Assembly: GCA_007127615.1 (NCBI GenBank)
Contig: SKZB01000431.1
Span: 1-12,120 of the forward strand
Length of the DNA stretch: 12,120 bases
Origin: Phycisphaerales bacterium
GTDB lineage: Bacteria > Planctomycetota > Phycisphaerae > Phycisphaerales > SM1A02
Reading direction: 5' to 3'
The position numbers were made by a program, and so were the translations under genes. Below are positions 8,331-12,120 of the stretch, piece by piece. Below the pieces are notes generated by a model. The model did no database searches. It had not been told where the DNA came from and saw only the letters and a program-made list of their open reading frames with translations. Position 1 is the stretch's first letter; each line of letters opens with the position of its first letter.

Positions 8331-9565
8331 CCGGACGATCTCCCGAGCGCACCGGAGATGACGGTTTCATCCGCGCGGTCCGCCACTTCCGCGCCGTCTT
8401 CACCGGGAATGCTGACTTCCGCTCCGTCGTCGAGCAGATGCTGGCCGAGCACCACGACCGGACCGTACAGGTCCGGATCCAGGACCTGTACGCGCGTTCG
8501 TTCGCGGATCCCCAGGGTCAGCGGGACGAAGGCGGCGGTCATCTCGGCGCGGTCGACGACGAACACGCCGGTCACATCGTCGCGCGTGAGCAGCGCCTGC
8601 CGGGGAATGATCCGGGCCTCGTCATCCCGCTCAAGTTCGAGCTGCGTGCGCACGAACATGCCGGGTTTGAGCGCGTGCTCCGGGTTGGGCAGTTCGATCT
8701 CGACCCGCGCCTGTCGGCTGCCTTCCTGAAAGGCCGGCGACATCCGTACGATCCGGCCGCGCTGGATCTCATCGGCGTCGCTGTCGGAGGTCAACTCCGC
8801 TTCCATGCCGATGCGCAGCGGACGGTAATCCCGCTCGGTGACGAAGATCACCGCGCGGAGGGTGTCCAGGTCGATTAATGAAAGCAGGGGGGTGTTGGCG
8901 GCGACGGTGGCGCCTTCCTCGGCGTACCGTTCGGAGACCACGCGCACCTCGCCGCCGGTCTCCCAGTTCGCCAGGATCCGGGTGTAGGAGAGGCGAATCT
9001 CCGCCGAGCGCAGCGCGGCCTGACGGCGGGTGACTTCCGCCTCCGCGACGCGCACGCCGGCCTGTTCCGCCTCGTAGCGGGACCGGGCGGCATCGAGCTC
9101 CGACTCCGAGGCAATCTGCTGTTCGCGCAGGCGCCTGGATCGGTCGTAGTCGCGCTCGGCGATCTGGAGCGCGCTGCGCTTTTCATCGAGCATCGCTTCC
9201 GTCACGAGCAGGTCCGCCCGGGCGGCTTCGACATCCTGGAGATATTCTTCGTCGTCCAGTTCCGCGATCAGCTCGCCGCGCTGAACGGTATCGCCGATAT
9301 CGACGTACAGGCGTTTGAGCCGGCCGGCGATCCGGGGGGCGATCTCAAACTCCGAACGGGGACGGATCGTCCCCGTGAACCGGCGGATGTCGCGAATCGT
9401 GCCGAATTCCACTTCGGCGACCTCCACCGCCACCGCCCGACTCTGACGAACGGATTCGCTCTCTTCGAGGGCATCGGTGATTCGAATGAACAGCAGCCAC
9501 CCCACCCAGCCGAGTACGGCAAGCGTGATGGCGGTACCAGTCATCCAGAAAAACGCGCGGGCCAT
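8327..9565 (-). CDS. RND efflux periplasmic adaptor (membrane fusion protein)
   Basis: The 412-residue product has an N-terminal membrane anchor (about 5-27) and no lipobox cysteine. A short charged linker follows, then the adaptor domains in order. A first lipoyl half-motif has IAPRIAGRLKRL with GDTVQRGELIAELDD (about 75-105). A long alpha-helical hairpin spans about 106-195, with heptad-like Ala/Leu/Glu pattern and 'EQQIASESELDAARSRYE' near its tip. The second lipoyl half is around 205-231 (EEGATVAANTPLLSLID). A beta-barrel and membrane-proximal region follow, with PGMFVRTQLEL (301-311) and IPRQALL. These are the features of HlyD/AcrA-type adaptors that couple the pump to the outer-membrane channel. 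ATG 9565 was chosen over an in-frame TTG at 9574. The stop codon overlaps the pump start by 4 bp, so the two are translationally coupled. This is the first gene of the efflux operon. Confidence 0.92.
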   Translation of the reverse strand: MARAFFWMTGTAITLAVLGWVGWLLFIRITDALEESESVRQSRAVAVEVAEVEFGTIRDIRRFTGTIRPRSEFEIAPRIAGRLKRLYVDIGDTVQRGELIAELDDEEYLQDVEAARADLLVTEAMLDEKRSALQIAERDYDRSRRLREQQIASESELDAARSRYEAEQAGVRVAEAEVTRRQAALRSAEIRLSYTRILANWETGGEVRVVSERYAEEGATVAANTPLLSLIDLDTLRAVIFVTERDYRPLRIGMEAELTSDSDADEIQRGRIVRMSPAFQEGSRQARVEIELPNPEHALKPGMFVRTQLELERDDEARIIPRQALLTRDDVTGVFVVDRAEMTAAFVPLTLGIRERTRVQVLDPDLYGPVVVLGQHLLDDGAEVSIPGEDGAEVADRADETVISGALGRSSG

Positions 9566-9661
9566 GGGATCCAATCAAACGGGTAAAGACGGTGAACAGC
9601 GGCGGATTCGTCGGGCACCGGACATGGTTGCAGCGGCGTGGCGATGGGCGTGAGTTCAAGC

Positions 9662-9685
9662 CGGTCGCGATGGATGAAGCGACCG
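9662..9685 (-). repeat. Inverted repeat in the efflux operon leader
   Basis: CGGTCGC (9662-9668) and GCGACCG (9679-9685) are perfect 7-bp arms around a 10-nt loop. The pair lies about 100 nt upstream of the adaptor start. It could form a hairpin in the leader mRNA or be a regulator site; there is no T-run to make it a terminator. Confidence 0.35.
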
Positions 9686-9778
9686 AACGTGCCGCCCGCC
9701 CCGGCCCCATCATGGCTCACCCGATCCGGGACCTTCCGCCAACCGCCAACCGATGCTTGGAGCGCCCAATCACCCGTT

Positions 9779-9830
9779 GATCGGCTGACCCGCCGGGTCA
9801 CTGTCGTGAAAACCCTCGTGCCGGCCGATC
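9779..9830 (-). repeat. Nested inverted repeats near the predicted 5' end of the efflux transcript
   Basis: An outer pair GATCGGC (9779-9785) and GCCGATC (9824-9830) encloses a perfect 15-bp palindrome TGACCCG-C-CGGGTCA (9786-9800) that abuts the left arm. The outer arms begin about 7 nt downstream of the predicted transcription start. The palindrome could be an operator for a dimeric repressor, or the whole unit a folded leader. No known riboswitch consensus was recognised. Confidence 0.35.
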
Positions 9831-9843
9831 TCCTGATTACCTT

Positions 9844-9849
9844 CTTATA
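9844..9849 (-). promoter_or_regulatory. Candidate -10 box of the efflux operon
   Basis: The minus strand reads TATAAG here, 5 of 6 matches to the -10 consensus, in otherwise GC-rich DNA upstream of the adaptor gene. At 17-18 bp spacing the -35 position is poor. The better hexamer TTGCCG (plus 9872-9877) is 22 bp away, too far for a standard sigma-70 site. A start near 9837 would give a leader of about 270 nt. Confidence 0.25.
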
Positions 9850-9995
9850 CCGGCGGGCGGCGGATTTTCTTCGGCAAAGTCGGCCGGAATGCCGGATTTT
9901 TGCTCTCAACGCCGCTTTTCACCGGACCGCCGCAGGATTCTTCCCGCGGCGAATGTGATACGCTCCGCAACGGCACCCAATTGCACGCGCTCAGC

Positions 9996-10009
9996 CGGCA
10001 CGCGTGCCG
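9996..10009. repeat. Perfect 14-bp palindrome upstream of the propeller gene
   Basis: CGGCACGCGTGCCG is its own reverse complement. It lies 76 bp upstream of the propeller gene start and could be a regulator site, although no promoter elements were found at a fixed distance from it. Confidence 0.3.
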
Positions 10010-10071
10010 ATATTCGTCCCCCGGGTCAGCTTCCCCCGGATTCCCCCCGATCATCGGCCCCCGGATCATAC

Positions 10072-10079
10072 GGAGAAAG
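10072..10079 (+). promoter_or_regulatory. Shine-Dalgarno site that fixes the propeller gene start
   Basis: GGAGAAAG lies 6 nt before ATG 10086. Together with the signal peptide that begins there, it rules out the 62-residue upstream extension of the open frame. Confidence 0.6.
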
Positions 10080-10085
10080 AATCCC

Positions 10086-11591
10086 ATGTCCCGATCACGT
10101 TTCATCTCTCGCGCCCTCATCACGTTCACGACGATCGGCCTCGTCGGGACCACGGTGACCGGCGTTCGGGCGGCGGAAATCCCCGCCGACCGGGCCGATC
10201 TGACCCTGCCCGGCCCCTCCGCCCAGCAGTGGTTCGGCAGTTCGGTACGCCTGACCTCCGATCTCAGCGGCAACGGCCGGGCCGACCTGATCGTCGGCGC
10301 GCCGCTGGCCGACCCGATCGCTTCCACCGGCCCCGGCCGGGCGTTCGTCTACGAAGGCGCGACCGGCACCCTGCTGTTTACCTTCGAAGGCGAGGTCAAC
10401 GGCGACCGCTTCGGCTCCGCTGTCACCGGGATCGGCGATCTCACCGGCAACGGCGCCGGAGACCTGCTCATCGGCGCACCGGGCAACGATGCCGGCGGCA
10501 CCGACGCCGGGCGGGCCTACGTCTATTCCGGCGAGACCGGGCAGCTTATCCGCACCCACACCGGGGAAGAAGCCGGCGACTGGTTCGGCTTCTCCGTCAC
10601 CGGCGTCGGCGATGTGAACGGCGACGGCGTGCCGGATTACCTGATCGGCGCCCGCGCCCCCCAGAACGATCGGCTCGGCTTTGCCTACCTCCACTGCGGC
10701 GCGACGGGTGACCTTCTGCACCGGTTCGAAGGGGAGCAGCCCGGAACGCATTACGGCGCCTCGGTCGCCGGTGGAGGCGACATCACCGGCAACGGCACGC
10801 CCGATCTGATGGTCGGCGCCCCCTTCCACCCCGCGCCCGGCTTCTTCGGCGGACGCGCCTACGCCTATGCCGGCGACTCCTTCGGTGAACTCTATCAATT
10901 TTCCGGCGAAGGTCAGTCCAACTTCTTCGGCATCTCGATTGCCATCGTCGGCGATACCAACGGTGACGGCCACGCGGAGATGCTCATCGGCGCCGATGGC
11001 AACGGCTCCGCCGCGACCAACGCCGGGCGGGCCTACCTCTACTCGGGCAAAGATGGCGAACTGCTCAACACCTGGGACGGCACCGAGACGGGCGGACGGC
11101 TCGGCCGGAACGTCGCCCCGGCCGGGGATGTGGGCGGCGATGGCTTCGCCGATCTACTGATCGGACAGCCCTCACCCGGCGGCTTTTTCGGCGGCTCCGG
11201 CACCGGGCGCGCCTTCGTGATCTCCGGCGCAACCGGCGAAACGCTGCGCACCTACGCGGCCGCCGAAACCGATGACTTCTTCGGCTTCAACCTCCACGGC
11301 GGTCTCGACGCCTCCGGCAACGGCGGGCCGGATCACGTCATCAGCGCCTACGCCAGCGACATTGGCGGCACGCAGTCCGGCCGCGTCGATCTCTTTTTCG
11401 GCGACGATCCCGCGCCGGGCAATCCGGCGGACCTGAACGATGACGGCGTCGTGAACGTCTTCGATCTCTTGATCCTGCTCGAAAACTGGGGACCGTGCCC
11501 GCCCAACGGCGATTCGTGCCCGGCGGATCTCACCGGCAATGGAATCGTGAACGTGTTCGACCTGCTTGCGCTGCTCGAAGCGTGGGGATGA
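10086..11591 (+). CDS. Secreted FG-GAP beta-propeller protein with C-terminal dockerin-like domain
   Basis: The 501-residue product begins with a Sec signal peptide (basic MSRSRFISR, hydrophobic core, likely cleavage after A29 or A30). Seven integrin-alpha-type FG-GAP repeats follow, with F/Y/L-G motifs at about residues 49, 108, 166, 222, 280, 338 and 398 (spacing 56-60). Each carries a calcium-type loop of the form D-x-x-G-N/D-G-x-x-D/E (starting at 59, 118, 176, 232, 290, 348 and 408) and most an 'xGRAYVYSG-x-TG' strand. Seven repeats make a complete seven-bladed propeller. The C-terminus (about 449-501) holds two EF-hand-like dockerin motifs, starting at D449 and D481, each with VNVFDLL and a closing WG. 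A linker with C471 and C478 lies between them. In Phycisphaerae such domains are common at the C-terminus of exported proteins. The ligand is unknown; cell-surface or secreted adhesion is an inference. Confidence 0.88.
   Translation: MSRSRFISRALITFTTIGLVGTTVTGVRAAEIPADRADLTLPGPSAQQWFGSSVRLTSDLSGNGRADLIVGAPLADPIASTGPGRAFVYEGATGTLLFTFEGEVNGDRFGSAVTGIGDLTGNGAGDLLIGAPGNDAGGTDAGRAYVYSGETGQLIRTHTGEEAGDWFGFSVTGVGDVNGDGVPDYLIGARAPQNDRLGFAYLHCGATGDLLHRFEGEQPGTHYGASVAGGGDITGNGTPDLMVGAPFHPAPGFFGGRAYAYAGDSFGELYQFSGEGQSNFFGISIAIVGDTNGDGHAEMLIGADGNGSAATNAGRAYLYSGKDGELLNTWDGTETGGRLGRNVAPAGDVGGDGFADLLIGQPSPGGFFGGSGTGRAFVISGATGETLRTYAAAETDDFFGFNLHGGLDASGNGGPDHVISAYASDIGGTQSGRVDLFFGDDPAPGNPADLNDDGVVNVFDLLILLENWGPCPPNGDSCPADLTGNGIVNVFDLLALLEAWG
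10227..11408 (+). repeat. Seven tandem repeats of about 175 bp encoding propeller blades
   Basis: The blade-coding units recur every 168-180 bp. Several keep near-identical DNA: for example GCCGGGCGGGCCTAC occurs in the second and fifth units, and the GGCAACGGC-type calcium-loop codons recur in several. This suggests internal duplication with later drift. Blade 7 is the most diverged at its end (VDLFFGDD). Confidence 0.8.
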
Positions 11592-11694
11592 ACCGCATCG
11601 CCGACCCCCGTTGCCGAGACACGTACGAATGGGGTCAAGGTTCGATTGACCGCCCGGAACGGGAGTTGCGGCTGATTCACCGGGCAAGAGCATG

Positions 11695-11863
11695 ACCACG
11701 AAGAACACGAAGGACACGAAGTCAATGAAGAATAGGATGGAGGGGTGAAGCGACGAAGCGACGAAGCGACGAAGCGACGAAGGGGCGAAGGGGCGGAGGG
11801 GCGGAGGCAGGCGTCAAGTCGCGAAGCCCCGACTCTCGTCTTGCTGAGGAACTTCGAAGTGAC
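11695..11863 (+). repeat. Composite intergenic repeat, copy 1 (169 bp)
   Basis: The copy opens with a ladder of CACGAAG heptamers at 9-bp period (11697, 11706, 11715), then a short AT-richer stretch (GTCAATGAAGAATAGGATG). An octamer array follows (11747-11810), then a conserved tail from GGCGTCAAGTC to CTTCGAAGTGAC. It matches copy 2 at 11962 nearly base for base. Their differences are a few substitutions, two single-base gaps and one octamer unit. It is not a transposase-bearing element, and no target duplication is visible. Confidence 0.85.
11747..11810 (+). repeat. Octamer tandem array, eight units
   Basis: The units read in order: four GAAGCGAC, two GAAGGGGC, one GGAGGGGC and one GGAGGCAG. 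The gradual drift from one variant to the next resembles a minisatellite with directional unit change. Eight is not a multiple of three, which argues against coding. Confidence 0.85.
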
Positions 11864-11903
11864 GAAGCCGAAGGACGGCGTCAAGCGTTTTCTGCATTGA
11901 ATC

Positions 11904-11988
11904 CTTCGTGCTCTTCGTGATCTTCGTGGTTCTCTGAGAACAGATCGACGGAAAGAGTTGAACCACGAAGGACACGAAGGACACGAAG
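11904..11988. repeat. Inverted CACGAAG ladders forming a long potential hairpin
   Basis: The left arm (11904-11931) is three CTTCGTG heptamers at 9-bp period ending in GGTT. The right arm (11961-11988) is AACC followed by the CACGAAG ladder of copy 2. The arms pair at 24 of 28 positions, with the mismatches falling only in the 2-bp spacers, around a loop of about 29 nt. Pairing may extend through CATTGA (11895-11900) and TCAATG (11989-11994). The left arm could equally pair with the ladder of copy 1. Confidence 0.75.
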
Positions 11989-12120
11989 TCAATGAAGATA
12001 GGATGAGGAGTGAAGCGACGAAGCGACGAAGCGACGAAGGGGCGGAGGGGCGGAGGGGCGGAGGCAGGCGTCAAGTCGCGAAGCCCCGACTCTCGGCTTG
12101 CTGAGGAACTTCGAAGTGAC
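11962..12120 (+). repeat. Composite intergenic repeat, copy 2 (159 bp, cut by the window edge)
   Basis: This is a second direct copy lying 267 bp after copy 1, with the same order of parts: CACGAAG ladder, AT-richer stretch, octamer array (12012-12067) and tail. The tail matches copy 1 up to base 12120 with one substitution, so the repeat boundary may lie further right and more copies may follow. Confidence 0.85.
12012..12067 (+). repeat. Octamer tandem array, seven units
   Basis: The units read: three GAAGCGAC, one GAAGGGGC, two GGAGGGGC and one GGAGGCAG. Compared with copy 1 this array has one unit fewer, and its variant change points differ by one unit. Confidence 0.85.

Larger units (their letters stand above)
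9566..10085. other. Divergent intergenic region between the efflux operon and the propeller gene
   Basis: These 520 bp separate two divergently transcribed genes. I see no gene in them: the open frames crossing the region are arginine- and proline-rich, lack ribosome binding sites and resemble no family I know. No regulator gene for the efflux operon is present here. The region holds a candidate efflux -10 box near 9844, several short inverted repeats (9662-9685, 9779-9830, 9996-10009) and the Shine-Dalgarno site of the propeller gene. At this GC content 6-7 bp inverted repeats also arise by chance. Confidence 0.6.
11592..12120. other. Noncoding repeat-rich region after the propeller gene
   Basis: No gene is supported here. 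The first 100 bp (11592-11694) are unremarkable apart from a small hairpin at 11633-11651 without a T-run. The rest is made of two direct copies of a composite repeat, an inverted ladder between them, and a spacer. Open frames through the region are products of the repeat (for example RRFVASSLRRF on the minus strand) and change frame between copies. Confidence 0.75.

Noticed and set aside
9884..9901. CCGG-AATG-CCGG followed by ATTTTT as a terminator
   Set aside because: The stem is only 4 bp and it lies in a divergent promoter region where no plus-strand transcript is expected to end.
9541..9909. Minus-strand open frame of 122 codons upstream of the adaptor gene
   Set aside because: It is arginine-rich, has no domain pattern and no ribosome binding site, and overlaps the adaptor N-terminus in another frame.
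11633..11651. Hairpin GGTCAA-7 nt-TTGACC after the propeller gene as an intrinsic terminator
   Set aside because: The stem is only 6 bp and no T-run follows, so it does not meet the pattern of an intrinsic terminator.
11348..11992. Minus-strand open frame of 214 codons across the repeats and the propeller gene end
   Set aside because: Its sequence is simple translation of the octamer and heptamer repeats (SLRRF and SCPSCSSW types), and it runs antisense into the real propeller gene.
11695..12120. CRISPR array
   Set aside because: The repeats are not separated by unique spacers of constant length, the arrays are contiguous octamers, and no cas gene is present.

Overview
The window reads as a GC-rich chromosome segment from a planctomycete, most likely of the Phycisphaerae type. 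The evidence is indirect. A secreted beta-propeller protein ends in the paired dockerin-like motif (D-L-x-x-D/N-G-x-V-N-V-F-D-L-L ... WG) common in that group, and the right end carries CACGAAG-type intergenic repeats that I associate, from memory, with planctomycete and related genomes. No rRNA, tRNA, CRISPR array, transposase or phage gene is visible.

Layout. (1) Positions 1-1455, plus strand: the 3' end of an inner-membrane assembly operon for a type IV pilus or type II secretion machine. It holds the C-terminus of a PilN-like protein, a complete PilO-like protein and a PilP/GspC/MshK-like protein, joined by overlapping stop and start codons and strong Shine-Dalgarno sites. (2) Positions 1439-3195, minus strand: an acyl-CoA delta-9-type fatty acid desaturase followed by a thioredoxin-fold lipoprotein. 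The lipoprotein gene overlaps the pilus operon tail to tail. (3) Positions 3425-9565, minus strand: a complete tripartite RND efflux operon in the order adaptor, HAE1-family inner-membrane pump, lipidated TolC-type outer-membrane factor. (4) Positions 9566-10085: a divergent intergenic region with a candidate efflux promoter, several short inverted repeats and the leader of the next gene. (5) Positions 10086-11591, plus strand: a secreted seven-bladed FG-GAP propeller with a C-terminal dockerin-like domain. (6) Positions 11592-12120: noncoding DNA with two copies of a composite repeat of about 160 bp, built from a CACGAAG 9-mer ladder and a variable octamer array, with an inverted ladder between them. 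The second copy runs to the window edge.

How the parts work together. The three efflux genes form one machine: periplasmic adaptor, proton-driven pump and outer-membrane channel. The three pilus genes would form the periplasmic and inner-membrane alignment platform of a pilus or secretion apparatus. The desaturase and the thioredoxin lipoprotein are probably cotranscribed, but the sequence shows no obvious functional link between them. The propeller protein is an independent exported gene.

I see no convincing new defence or mobile system. The points most worth a second look are the composite repeat at the right end, the non-AcrB residues in the pump's proton relay together with a charged loop insertion, the propeller-dockerin architecture, and a possible structured leader upstream of the efflux operon.
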